From: Paractinoplanes durhamensis
Lineage (GTDB): Bacteria > Actinomycetota > Actinomycetes > Mycobacteriales > Micromonosporaceae
DNA: 64,000 nucleotides
Reading direction: 5' to 3'
Assembly (NCBI RefSeq): GCF_016862175.1
Contig: NZ_BOML01000043.1
Coordinates: 186,001-250,000, forward strand
A program made the position numbers and the translations under genes. This document shows, in pieces, positions 24,528 through 32,379 of the stretch (its first letter is position 1; every line of letters starts with the position of its first letter). The notes beneath the pieces were generated by a model. That model made no database searches. It was not told the DNA's origin and saw nothing but the letters and a program-made list of their open reading frames with translations.

Positions 24528-25090
24528 CCTTCGCGACCGCGGACGAGGACAGGTTCCGGCACATCTATGCCGGCAACTTCGAGCACCTGCTTGCCTACGC
24601 GACACGGCGGGTCGACCAGCCGGCGGATGCGGCCGATGTGGTGGCCGAGACCTTCCTCGTCGCCTGGCGGCGACATCGTGACATTCCGGACGGCGCCGAG
24701 GCGCGCCTCTGGCTCTACGGGGTGGCCCGGCGGGTGCTTTCCAACCATCTGCGTGGTGGGGTGCGCCGAGATCGATTAGGGGTACGCCTCCGGCAGCGCC
24801 TCACCGCAGCCGATGCCCCGGATCCGGGCACTGAGGTGTCCGACCGGCTGACCGTGCGCGCCGCCCTGGCCCGTCTCGGCGACCTCGACCGCGAGGTGCT
24901 GATGCTCACCGTCTGGGAGGATCTCGAACCGCGCGAGGCGGCCGTGGTGCTCGACGTCAGCCCGGCGGTGGTGCGGACCCGCCTCACCCGGGCGCGGGCC
25001 CGGCTCCGCGAAATCATCGGTCACGATCCGGGACCGCCCGGACATGTACTCGACGTCCTGGCAGCACCCGTCCCGGAGGAGGGCAGATGA
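24524..25090 (+). CDS. ECF RNA polymerase sigma factor
   Basis: 188 aa. Region 2 is at about 8-75 (RHIYAGNFEHLLAYATRR, then DAADVVAETFLVAWRR, the core-binding and -10 helices). Region 4 is at about 110-165 (LARLGDLDREVLMLTVWEDL, then EAAVVLDVSPAVVRTRLTRA, the -35 HTH). The two are joined by a short linker, the minimal ECF plan. The GTG start overlaps the stop of a 10-codon mini-ORF. The stop overlaps the ATG of the next gene, a single-pass membrane protein that is probably its signalling partner or anti-sigma factor. Target promoters are unknown. Confidence 0.9.
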   Translation: MTFATADEDRFRHIYAGNFEHLLAYATRRVDQPADAADVVAETFLVAWRRHRDIPDGAEARLWLYGVARRVLSNHLRGGVRRDRLGVRLRQRLTAADAPDPGTEVSDRLTVRAALARLGDLDREVLMLTVWEDLEPREAAVVLDVSPAVVRTRLTRARARLREIIGHDPGPPGHVLDVLAAPVPEEGR

Positions 25091-26127
25091 CCGACGAGCA
25101 GCTGGACCGGAGGGTCCGCGACGCCGACCCGTACCGTCGGATCGCGCACCTCGACGAGGCCGGGCAGACCCTACTCGAGGAGATCATGTCCCAGCCCACC
25201 GCACGCCGCACCCTGAGCCGCCGGCTCGGCGCCGCCGTGGCCGCCGCCGCGGTCCTCATCACCATCCTCGGTGTCGCCGCCGTCCTGCGTAACCAGTCGC
25301 CCACGGGCGACCGGCAGCAGGCCGCACCGGCGGTGACCACCTACGACGCTGCCGCGTGGTCGCAGCTCGTGCTGAAGGCGGCGCAGGACAACCCGCGCCT
25401 GCTCATCGACGAGCCCGGCTGGAAGGCGACCACCGTCTACGGCTTCACCGAGGAGTCGGGCACCATCGGCTTCACCAACGGTGACCGCAGCCTGGAGATG
25501 AACTGGTACCCGACCAGCGACTACGACAGCCGCTACAAGGACCGGCTGGACGTCAGCGCACCGCAGCCGGCCAAGGTCGCCGGGCAGGACGGCAGCCTGT
25601 TCACCTACAGCGCCAACGACTTCGCGATCATCGTGAAGCCGAAGAACGGTTCGTACGTCGAGTTGCGCACGGGGGGCAATTGGACGCGCGCCACGTTCGA
25701 CGCGGTCGTCGCCAAGATCATCCAGGCGGACGTGCCGACCTGGCTGGCCGCGCTCCCGCCGGAGATCGTCACCCCCGACCGCGCCGCCGCAGCCGCCGAC
25801 AAGATCCTCGCCGGCATCCCGCTGCCGCCCGGCTTCGACCGGTCCCGCCTGGCCGCGATGGGCACCAACGACCCGTACCAGTTCGGCGCCGGGGTGACCG
25901 GCCTGGTCGGCTGCGGCTGGATCAGCGAGTGGCTGCGCGCGCAGAAGGCCGGCGACAAGGCCGCCCAGCAGAAGGCGGCCGACGCGATGTCGAGCAGCCA
26001 CAAGTGGAAGGTCCTCAACGACATGAACGCCGAGGGCGACTGGCCCGAGGTCTTCTGGGAGATCGCCGACAGGATGGCCGCCGGCAAGTCCCCGGCCGGC
26101 TACGAGTCGGGCATCGGCTGTAGCTGA
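25087..26127 (+). CDS. membrane partner of ECF sigma factor (CU044_5270-like)
   Basis: 346 aa. A short cytoplasmic part of about 55 residues (EQLDRRVRDADPYRRIAHLD) is followed by one membrane helix at about 58-78 (LGAAVAAAAVLITILGVAAVL). An extracellular domain of about 260 residues then contains SWSQLVLKAAQDNPRLLIDEPGW-like and GWISEWLRAQKAG segments. I do not see a classical ZAS zinc anti-sigma motif (HxxxCxxC), so anti-sigma activity is inference from the 4-nt overlap with the sigma gene and the topology. The DPYRR opening is shared by actinomycete CU044_5270-type proteins that follow sigma genes. Confidence 0.75.
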   Translation: MTDEQLDRRVRDADPYRRIAHLDEAGQTLLEEIMSQPTARRTLSRRLGAAVAAAAVLITILGVAAVLRNQSPTGDRQQAAPAVTTYDAAAWSQLVLKAAQDNPRLLIDEPGWKATTVYGFTEESGTIGFTNGDRSLEMNWYPTSDYDSRYKDRLDVSAPQPAKVAGQDGSLFTYSANDFAIIVKPKNGSYVELRTGGNWTRATFDAVVAKIIQADVPTWLAALPPEIVTPDRAAAAADKILAGIPLPPGFDRSRLAAMGTNDPYQFGAGVTGLVGCGWISEWLRAQKAGDKAAQQKAADAMSSSHKWKVLNDMNAEGDWPEVFWEIADRMAAGKSPAGYESGIGCS

Positions 26128-26139
26128 CGCGTTGCGGAG

Positions 26140-26169
26140 TGGCCCGGCCGTTTCTTTCCGGCCGGGCCA
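26140..26169. terminator. bidirectional terminator between convergent sigma modules
   Basis: A perfect 11-bp stem, TGGCCCGGCCG (26140-26150) with CGGCCGGGCCA (26159-26169), and an 8-nt T-rich loop. It lies 12 bp after the stop at 26127 and just before the stop of the convergent gene at 26175, so it can end both transcripts. Confidence 0.85.
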
Positions 26170-26174
26170 TTTCC

Positions 26175-27242
26175 CTATCCGCCGATCGGCAACCAGGCGT
26201 TGTGGTCGGTGAAGTCCACCGGCTTCAGCCCGTCGACGATCTGCCGGACGGTGGCCGCCGACAGCCCGCTGGCCCGGCCGTCCACGTCGATGAAGTAGTC
26301 ACCCATCACCCGCGTGCAGGCCGGCACGGTGTAGCAGTGCACGCCGTCCTTGCCGCGGATGTCGCCGTCCTTGGGCTGGCCCCGCATGACCAGGATGTTG
26401 ACGCCGTCCAGCCGGATGTCGACCGGGTCGGCGGCCGGCAGCGTGCCGTTGAAGAGGTACAGCTCGGAGACGATGTTGCTGTAGGCCGTGGTGTTCTCCT
26501 CGGCCGACACGGTCCGCCATCCGGCCGGCACGAACGTCATCCGGAAGGGCGCCCGCACCTCGTGGCTCGCCCCCGGCACGACCGCCTCGGCGATCCGGAT
26601 CGCGTCCGCGGTGGAGCTCGACCGGTCGGTCGCCCGCGGCACGTAGGCGGCCCAGGCGTCATCCGCGTACTGCCAGGCCAGCGCCGTCCGCACGGATTGA
26701 TCCGGCGGCGCGCTCTGGAGCCCGGTCGCCGCCGGCGTCATCTTCCGCCCGATCCCTTCCTTGCCGCCGACCGTGACCGGGAAGGCGGCCCCGAACGTCA
26801 CGCCCGACTCCTGCGACCCGAGCGTCGCCGGATCGAAGACCCCGGCCGCGTAGAACGTGATCGCCCCGTCGGTCAGCGGATACTTGCGGCCCTGGTCGTC
26901 GTCCCAGGTGTCGCCGTCGCGATAGACCGGCAGCTCCTGGAACCCGGCGGTGACCTGGGTGACCGGCCCGATCCGCTCCGGTCCGGTGCGGTACTCCCCG
27001 AACACGGTACTGAAGCCTTCGCCGATCGCCTCGCCGGTCGGCATGCTGTTGCCGCCGGACGGCTTCACGAGAACTCCGGCCCCGATCGCGGCGACCGCCA
27101 GCACGGCGGCCGCGCTGCCCGCCACCGCCCGCCGCCGCCCCCGAATCCGGTGAGCCCGGGCGATGATGTCATCGGTGCTGGTGTGCGCCGGCGGTGGTAC
27201 CGGCCGAGCCGAATCCAGCACGTCGCGGACGTGATAGACCAT
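26175..27242 (-). CDS. membrane protein partner of SigE-family sigma factor
   Basis: 355 aa. A cytoplasmic N-terminus of about 38 residues (MVYHVRDVLDSARPVPPPAH, then TSTDDIIARAHRIRGRRR) is followed by one membrane helix (AVAGSAAAVLAVAAIGAGVLV). The large extracellular domain has segments such as DGAITFYAAGVFDP and YTVPACTRVMGDYFIDVDG. No known anti-sigma zinc motif is visible. Its start is read out of the 3' end of the sigma gene, a 74-nt overlap, so the two proteins are made from one transcript. Probably senses an external signal or restrains the sigma factor; this is inferred from position and topology only. Confidence 0.75.
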   Translation of the reverse strand: MVYHVRDVLDSARPVPPPAHTSTDDIIARAHRIRGRRRAVAGSAAAVLAVAAIGAGVLVKPSGGNSMPTGEAIGEGFSTVFGEYRTGPERIGPVTQVTAGFQELPVYRDGDTWDDDQGRKYPLTDGAITFYAAGVFDPATLGSQESGVTFGAAFPVTVGGKEGIGRKMTPAATGLQSAPPDQSVRTALAWQYADDAWAAYVPRATDRSSSTADAIRIAEAVVPGASHEVRAPFRMTFVPAGWRTVSAEENTTAYSNIVSELYLFNGTLPAADPVDIRLDGVNILVMRGQPKDGDIRGKDGVHCYTVPACTRVMGDYFIDVDGRASGLSAATVRQIVDGLKPVDFTDHNAWLPIGG

Positions 27243-27753
27243 GGTCGTTCCCTTCGGTATGGATGAGGATGTCTTCGGCCGCCAGCACCGTGCGCAGCGT
27301 GTCCAGCCCGCGCGAGCACTGACTCTTGACGGTGCCGGAGCGGCAGCCCAGGACCTCGGCCGTCTCGTCGACGCTGAGGCCCTCGAGGAACCTCAGCACC
27401 AGAACGGCACGTTGCCGGGGCGGCACTTTCTGCAGCGCGGCCCGAAGCCGAAGCCGCTCATCAACGTCACCGGAGAGATCCGGCCCGGCAACGTCGGGCA
27501 ACAGGTCGCCGGCCGACCGTTCCCGCCGCCAGGGCCGCCGCTTCTCCCGAACGGCAGCCCGAACAACCATGGTCCGGACATAGGCATCAGGCGAGGCAAC
27601 CCGTTCCCACCGCAGATAGAGCCGAGCCATGGCGCCGGCCACAGCGTCTTCGGCAATCTGCCAGTCCCCACAGGTCAGATAGGCAAGAGTCCGCAACGAA
27701 TCAAACCGAACCCGAACAAACTCCCGAAACCCGTCTTCGTCGTCGCCATCCAC
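27169..27753 (-). CDS. SigE-family ECF RNA polymerase sigma factor
   Basis: 194 aa from the GTG at 27753. Region 2 reads FREFVRVRFDSLRTLAYLTC, then AEDAVAGAMARLYLRWERVA, and region 4 reads LQKVPPRQRAVLVLRFLEGL, then TAEVLGCRSGTVKSQCSRGL. Short sigma factors of this SigE family are abundant in Micromonosporaceae and Streptomyces. The C-terminus runs 74 nt into the partner membrane-protein gene. The start is uncertain: an in-frame ATG lies at 27810, and a 14-codon frame (MGRVPLTLDEGGTA) ends TAG exactly on the G of the GTG, so coupling is possible. The module faces the other ECF module across a terminator. Confidence 0.87.
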   Translation of the reverse strand: MDGDDEDGFREFVRVRFDSLRTLAYLTCGDWQIAEDAVAGAMARLYLRWERVASPDAYVRTMVVRAAVREKRRPWRRERSAGDLLPDVAGPDLSGDVDERLRLRAALQKVPPRQRAVLVLRFLEGLSVDETAEVLGCRSGTVKSQCSRGLDTLRTVLAAEDILIHTEGNDHGLSRPRRAGFGSAGTTAGAHQHR

Positions 27754-28211
27754 TAGGCAGTGCCCCCTTCGTCGAGAGTGAGAGGCACGCGGCCCATCCG
27801 GAGGTTGCATCGAGCGAGATGTCCCACCGAGCCGGCCAACGGGTGTGGCCGGCTGCCAGACGCCGGGTCGGGGGCCAGGGCCACCGACTTCGCGGAAGTT
27901 GGGGCCTAGCCCGCTTGCCAGAGGCCGAGAGCCAGGAAATCGGGGTCTGGCTGCGGGTCCGAGGCCCCGACATCAAGGAAATCGAAGTCCCGACCCGCGC
28001 TGAGCGGACGATTTGCAGGACCGGTAGCCGAGATGACGGCCGCCGGCAACGGGTACACGCCGACAGCCCGCTATATCGCCGGACGAGATCCCGCGATCAA
28101 CCGAGCGTTCGAGAAGCATGTAGGGCGTCCGCCGCAGTCGATCAGAACTGACTTGGTCGTGATCGTCACACCATCGCTGAATCATGATCCGCTGCTGCGC
28201 CATCGAGGGCA
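27754..28211. other. 458-bp non-coding stretch upstream of the SigE-family gene
   Basis: It lies between the end of the phosphotransferase gene (28212) and the sigma start. Frames here have poor third-position bias, and I could support no gene, tRNA or strong hairpin. It presumably holds the sigma promoter; no convincing -10/-35 pair stands out. Local composition around 28060-28200 is less GC-rich than the neighbouring genes. Confidence 0.5.
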
Positions 28212-29042
28212 TCATCGCAGCAGCTCGCGGATGCGGTCCACGGCCTTGCCGAAGTAGCGGTGGTCGGGTGGGCGGGTCAGGAAGTCGGCCAGGGAATACA
28301 GGTCCAGGGCCCGGCTCAGCTGTTGCCAGTTGTCGGGGAGGGTGCCGCCGGCGTCCTGGTAGCCGCGCAGGAAAGCGTCGGTGAAGCCTGGTGGGCGTGG
28401 GTCTCGGAGCATGTTGCCGATGTCGAACAGCGGGGAGCTGCTGAAGGCGAACTCCCAGTCCAGTACGGCGGTCACCTCCGTCGTGGCGAGCAGGTTCTTC
28501 GGGTTGTAGTCGCCGTGTACCAGCTGGTGGCTGCCCTGCAGGACGTCCAGCTCGGGGGACAGTGCCGCGGCGTACCTCAGCAAGGATTTTTGGTCTAAAG
28601 GGGTCAGGTGGCCTGCTGCGTTTCCCTCGCGCAGGCATCTGTCGACGAAAGCGTCCAGCCAGCCGATCGGCTCGGTCCCGTCCGGGGTAAGGGTCTCGTC
28701 GCTGAAGAAGCCGGGCGCCTCGAACGTCACCGCACCCAGCCTGGCCAGTGTCTCGCCGGCCGAGTAGCCGGGGATCTCGGGGGTCCCGGGCACGAACTCG
28801 GACAGCAGCAGGCCGGCCGGCTCGTCGGTGGCGACGACTGCGGGGACCGGCACCACGCCCTGCAGGCGGCGGGACAGGGCCGCCTCCACCGCGCAGCGGT
28901 TCTTGCCCAGGTAGCGCCGCAGGACGAAACGGGTGCCGTCGTTCATCTCCAGCAGCACGTTGTGGTTGCTGTAGCCGCCGGTCAGTACCCGCGACGACAC
29001 CACGTGGCGGCCGGGCAGGGCGGTCTCCACCCACTCCATCAT
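28212..29042 (-). CDS. APH-type phosphotransferase
   Basis: 276 aa protein-kinase-like phosphotransferase. The glycine-rich region is VLTGGYSNHNVLLEM and the ATP-binding Lys/Arg region is FVLRRYLGKNRCAVE. The catalytic loop is VHGDYNPKN (His176, Asp178) and the Mg Asp is in VLDWEFA. SPLFDIGNMLR completes the family core. Substrate unknown; the group includes antibiotic-inactivating and housekeeping kinases. It starts 5 nt after the stop of the STAND regulator and is probably cotranscribed with it. It is not closely similar to the phosphotransferase at 13886-14845. Confidence 0.87.
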   Translation of the reverse strand: MMEWVETALPGRHVVSSRVLTGGYSNHNVLLEMNDGTRFVLRRYLGKNRCAVEAALSRRLQGVVPVPAVVATDEPAGLLLSEFVPGTPEIPGYSAGETLARLGAVTFEAPGFFSDETLTPDGTEPIGWLDAFVDRCLREGNAAGHLTPLDQKSLLRYAAALSPELDVLQGSHQLVHGDYNPKNLLATTEVTAVLDWEFAFSSSPLFDIGNMLRDPRPPGFTDAFLRGYQDAGGTLPDNWQQLSRALDLYSLADFLTRPPDHRYFGKAVDRIRELLR

Positions 29043-29047
29043 GCTTT

Positions 29048-31318
29048 TCAACCCGCCTTGCTCTGTACGTCGTGGGCGGTCAGCTTGGCGCGCACCTCGT
29101 CGGCGTCCGGGTGGTCGAGCTCGGTGAGGATGGCCAGGGAGTTGCGCCAGGCGTCCCGGGCCGCTCGTGGGCGGCCGGCCGCCTCCTCGGCGTCGCCCAG
29201 GTGGGACAGGACGATCGCCTGGTACTGCTGGTCGCGCTCGTCGCGGAACAGCGCCGCCGCCCGCCGGTAGCAGCTCGCCGCCTCGGTCATCTCGCCCAGC
29301 CGGAAGTGGGCCATGCCGACGCTGTCCCACGAGTGGGCGGCGCCCATCCGGTTGCCGGCCGCCTCGTGCACGGTGACCGCCCGCCGGCAGTGGTCGAGGG
29401 CCTGCCGGAAGTCACCCATCGTGAGGTAGCACCAGCCGATGTTGTTCATCGCCCGGGCCTCGGCGATCCGGTCGCCGTCCTGCCGGGACAGCTCCAGGGC
29501 CCGCTCGCCCTCCTCGAGCGCCTCCGCGTAGCGGCCCTCGCGGCGCGCGACGATCCCCAGGTTGAGGTGTACGTCGGCCATGCCGCGCACGTCGCCGAGC
29601 TTGCGGTAGAGGGCGAGCGCGGTGGTCAGGTGCGAGCGGGCCTGCACGAGGTCGCCGAGCTCGGCGTGCGCGTAGCCGACGTTGTAGTGGCTGACCGCCT
29701 GCAGCAGCACGTCCCCGGCCCGGCCGGCGGCCTGGACGGCGAGCATCTGCCAGGTCACCCAGTTGCGCTTGTCCCACCGCCGTTCCAGGTAGGTGAGCAC
29801 CGCCCAGGCCATCCACCAGGCCTTCGTGTCGAGGCCGGCGGCCACCGCCAGACCGGCGCAGGCGCGCAGGGCCGGCTGCTCGGCGGCGAACCAGGCCATC
29901 GACGCGGCGCCGTCGCCGAACGACTCGGGGGCGGCGCCGGCGGTGACCTCGGTGGGGCGCCGGCCGCTGAGGTTGCGGGCCCGCTTGAGGCACTGGTCGG
30001 CGTTGAGCGCGGTGTGCAGGTAGTGGTCGATCACCCGCAGCGTGGCCGCGTCCCGCTCGTCGGCCGAGTCGAACTCCTCGGCCAGGTCGCGGGCGTAGTC
30101 GCGGAGCAGGTCGTGGCAGCCGTAGCGGCCGGGCAGCTGCTCGGCGACCAGGTTCGCGGCGACCAGCTCCTGCAGCGCCGACCGGACCCGGCGGTCGGGC
30201 AGCCCGGCCAGGCCGGCCATCGCGGGGGCGCCGGCCACCGGGGTCGGGTGCTGGGCGAACAGCCGGAACAGCCGGGCGGCGTCGGCGCCGAGCTTGCGGT
30301 ACGACCAGGAGAACACCCCGCGCACGTCGGTGGCCGGGTCGGGGCCGGCCAGCACGTCGAGGCGGGACCGGGCCTGGCGCAGCTCGGCGGCGATCGCGGT
30401 CAGCGGGAACCCGGGGTTGGCGGCGGCCCGGGCGGCCACGATGGCCAGCGCCAGGGGCAGCCGGGCGCAGGAGCGGGCCAGGTCGTCGACGGCCTGCGGT
30501 TCGGCCCGGACCCGGTCGGCGCCGATCCGCCGGGCCAGCAGGTCGCGGGCGGCCGGAGCGTCGAGCACGTCGAGCAGCAGCAGCTGGGCGCCGTCGGCGA
30601 CGGCCAGGCCGGCGAGGCGGTCGCGGCTGGTGACGACCACGACGCAGCCGGGGACGCCGGGCAGCAGCGGCCGGACCTGTTCGGCGTCGCCGGCGTTGTC
30701 GAGCAGGATCAGCATCCGCTGGCCGGCCAGGACACTGCGGTAGAGGGCGGCCCGGGACTCCAGGTCGGCCGGAATGCGCTGCGGGGTGACGCCGAGCCCG
30801 TCGAGCAGCCCGCGCAGCGCCTCGGTGGCCGGCACCGGCGGGCCGACCGGGCCGAAGCCGCGCAGGTTGACGTAGAGCTGGCCGTCGGGGAAGCGGTCGC
30901 GGACCCGGTGCGCCCAGCGGATGGCCAGGGTGGTCTTGCCGACCCCGGCGGTGCCGGACACCGCCGAGATGATCACGCCGCGGGCCGACTCCTCGGGCGG
31001 GCCGGCCAGCAGGTCGTCGAGCCGGACCAGCTCGCGGTCGCGGCCGGTGAAGCCGGACGGGTCGCTCGGCAGCTGGGCGGGGGTGATCTCGGATCGGGTG
31101 ACGGCCGGTTCGGTCGCCGAGCGCAGGAAACGCTCCCGGTCGGCGCCCTCGAGCCGGAACGCGTCGGCGAGCAGCCGCATCGTCCACATCCGCGGCGCCG
31201 CGATCTTCCCGGCCTCCCACTTGCCGACGCTGCGCACGCTGACGCCGGCTCGCTCGGCGAGTTCCTCCTGGGTCATACCGAGCCGCCGGCGGTGAGCGCG
31301 CACCAGGTCAGCGAACAC
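29048..31318 (-). CDS. XRE-HTH/NB-ARC/TPR STAND-type transcriptional regulator
   Basis: 756 aa. Residues 1-65 are an XRE helix-turn-helix (RRRLGMTQEELAERAGVSVR, then SVGKWEAG). The NB-ARC ATPase spans about 90-430 with Walker A GTAGVGKTT (122-130), Walker B MLILLDN (about 200) and a later winged-helix-like part with RYGCHDLLRDYAR. The C-terminal 250 residues are tetratricopeptide repeats (for example YNVGYAHAELGDLVQARSHL, AMNNIGWCYLTMGDFRQALD). This is the AfsR-related class lacking the SARP DNA-binding domain and using XRE instead. Such ATP-driven switches control secondary metabolism or stress genes. The start is a GTG with GGGGAG 5 nt upstream. Likely drives the downstream phosphotransferase and perhaps the divergent FhuF gene. 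Confidence 0.92.
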   Translation of the reverse strand: MFADLVRAHRRRLGMTQEELAERAGVSVRSVGKWEAGKIAAPRMWTMRLLADAFRLEGADRERFLRSATEPAVTRSEITPAQLPSDPSGFTGRDRELVRLDDLLAGPPEESARGVIISAVSGTAGVGKTTLAIRWAHRVRDRFPDGQLYVNLRGFGPVGPPVPATEALRGLLDGLGVTPQRIPADLESRAALYRSVLAGQRMLILLDNAGDAEQVRPLLPGVPGCVVVVTSRDRLAGLAVADGAQLLLLDVLDAPAARDLLARRIGADRVRAEPQAVDDLARSCARLPLALAIVAARAAANPGFPLTAIAAELRQARSRLDVLAGPDPATDVRGVFSWSYRKLGADAARLFRLFAQHPTPVAGAPAMAGLAGLPDRRVRSALQELVAANLVAEQLPGRYGCHDLLRDYARDLAEEFDSADERDAATLRVIDHYLHTALNADQCLKRARNLSGRRPTEVTAGAAPESFGDGAASMAWFAAEQPALRACAGLAVAAGLDTKAWWMAWAVLTYLERRWDKRNWVTWQMLAVQAAGRAGDVLLQAVSHYNVGYAHAELGDLVQARSHLTTALALYRKLGDVRGMADVHLNLGIVARREGRYAEALEEGERALELSRQDGDRIAEARAMNNIGWCYLTMGDFRQALDHCRRAVTVHEAAGNRMGAAHSWDSVGMAHFRLGEMTEAASCYRRAAALFRDERDQQYQAIVLSHLGDAEEAAGRPRAARDAWRNSLAILTELDHPDADEVRAKLTAHDVQSKAG

Positions 31319-31432
31319 CTAACTCCCCACGAAAACCGCCATAGATGTCCAGCAATCCTCTCAGGTGGAGTCACTTGCGGGATAGCAAGGCCTGCACCCC
31401 AAAGTTCCGGTCAAGTTCCGATGGACGTCCAC

Positions 31433-31438
31433 TACCCT
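31433..31438 (+). promoter_or_regulatory. -10 hexamer TACCCT for the FhuF-like gene
   Basis: TACCCT ends 6 nt before the GTG at 31445, with no ribosome-binding site, supporting a leaderless transcript and deciding that start. Confidence 0.45.
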
Positions 31439-31444
31439 CGACCG

Positions 31445-32173
31445 GTGAGCGGAGTCGACGCGGCGGAGGCGCTGGCCCGGGCGGCCGGCCTGGGGCCCTA
31501 TTTCGGCTGGGAGCCGGCCGGCGACCTCTCCGGTTGGCGCCCCTGGCCGGAGCTGGCGGACGGGACGGTCCTCGCCGAGCGGGTGGCGGCGGCCCGCACC
31601 GCGCTCGCGACCATGGGCGGGCTGCCCGAGGACGCGATTCCCGGGCGGGTGGTCGCGTCGGTCGCGTTCCTCGGCTATGCCGCCCGGGTGCTTTCCCCGC
31701 TGCTGGGTGCGGCCGCGCTCACCGGCACCGTTCCGGCGGCCACGAAAACCACGTTGTGGTGGCGGCCGGTGCCGGCCGGTCCACTGCCCATCGCGTACGC
31801 ATCGATCAGCGGAACCCGGCCCGCCTCGCCGGAAGCCCTCCGGGAGGTCGCCGTCGAGGCGATCCTGGAGCCCGTGCTGCTCGCCTGCCGTGCCCGTTTC
31901 CGCCTTTCCCCGCAGGTGTTATGGGGAAATGTGACCTCGGCACTGGCCGGTGCGGCCACGATGATCACGACGGCCGACCCGGTGGCCGGTGAAAGGGCCG
32001 GTGCTCTGGTCGAGGGCCTGCTCGCGTTGCCGCCGCTGGCCGGCACCGGCACCCTGCGCCGTCCCTCGCCGACCGGCCCGCGCCGCGTCCTGACCAGGAA
32101 CAACTGCTGCCTGTACTACCGCATCCCGGGCGGCGGCACCTGCGGCGACTGTGTGCTGCGGCGCAACCGCTGA
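31445..32173 (+). CDS. FhuF-like siderophore/ferric reductase, [2Fe-2S] protein
   Basis: 242 aa. The C-terminus carries the hallmark NNCCLYYRIPGGGTCGDC with Cys221, Cys222, Cys233 and Cys236, the CC-x10-C-x2-C cluster site of FhuF-type proteins. The upstream 200 residues fit the FhuF/IucA-like domain (ALTGTVPAATKTTLWWRPVP, QVLWGNVTSALAGAATMI). FhuF reduces ferric iron held by imported siderophores in the cytoplasm (family knowledge). I prefer the GTG at 31445 because of the leaderless promoter geometry; an ATG at 31421 would add eight residues. No iron box is visible here, unlike the transporter at 55-57 kb. Confidence 0.85.
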   Translation: MSGVDAAEALARAAGLGPYFGWEPAGDLSGWRPWPELADGTVLAERVAAARTALATMGGLPEDAIPGRVVASVAFLGYAARVLSPLLGAAALTGTVPAATKTTLWWRPVPAGPLPIAYASISGTRPASPEALREVAVEAILEPVLLACRARFRLSPQVLWGNVTSALAGAATMITTADPVAGERAGALVEGLLALPPLAGTGTLRRPSPTGPRRVLTRNNCCLYYRIPGGGTCGDCVLRRNR

Positions 32174-32205
32174 CCGCCAAAGTGCCGATGAAGTACCGGT
32201 TTCCG

Positions 32206-32306
32206 CCCTGGCTGGCACCCCTTACACCGAGGAACCTGAAGGGCAAGCCAGGGGCGGTGTCACGCTGAACCAGAGGGGGAGGCTCAGCGGAGGGGGGCAC
32301 CGCCCC
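32206..32306 (+). other. candidate structured RNA region between FhuF and M1 peptidase
   Basis: Two stems that cannot form together are visible. Stem A pairs CCCTGGCT (32206-32213) with AGCCAGGG (32246-32253), enclosing CCCTT/AAGGG. Stem B pairs GGGGCGGTG (32251-32259) with CACCGCCCC (32298-32306), enclosing CGCTGA/TCAGCG. A third hairpin, GCTTTTCG/CGAAAAGC, lies at 32311-32339. There is no U-tract, so this is not a standard terminator. It matches no riboswitch consensus I know. It could be a leader switch for the peptidase, a terminator region for FhuF, or chance pairing in GC-rich DNA. Confidence 0.3.
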
Positions 32307-32379
32307 GCATGCTTTTCGCCGGGGGGTCGGCCGAAAAGCGGTACTTATTGATCTAGATATATTGTTACGCTCGGCGGCC

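Noticed and set aside
27819..28151. 110-codon plus-strand frame in the gap before the sigma gene
   Set aside because: Weak third-position bias, no recognisable motif and no ribosome-binding site; treated as non-coding.
28748..31420. Upstream extension of the FhuF-like frame by nearly 900 codons
   Set aside because: This part is antisense to the STAND regulator and shows shadow composition; promoter geometry sets the start at 31445.
32174..32379. A c-di-AMP (ydaO-type), cobalamin or c-di-GMP riboswitch before the M1 peptidase
   Set aside because: The conserved core strings of those riboswitches that I know are absent; only unexplained pairing remains, reported as a low-confidence structure.
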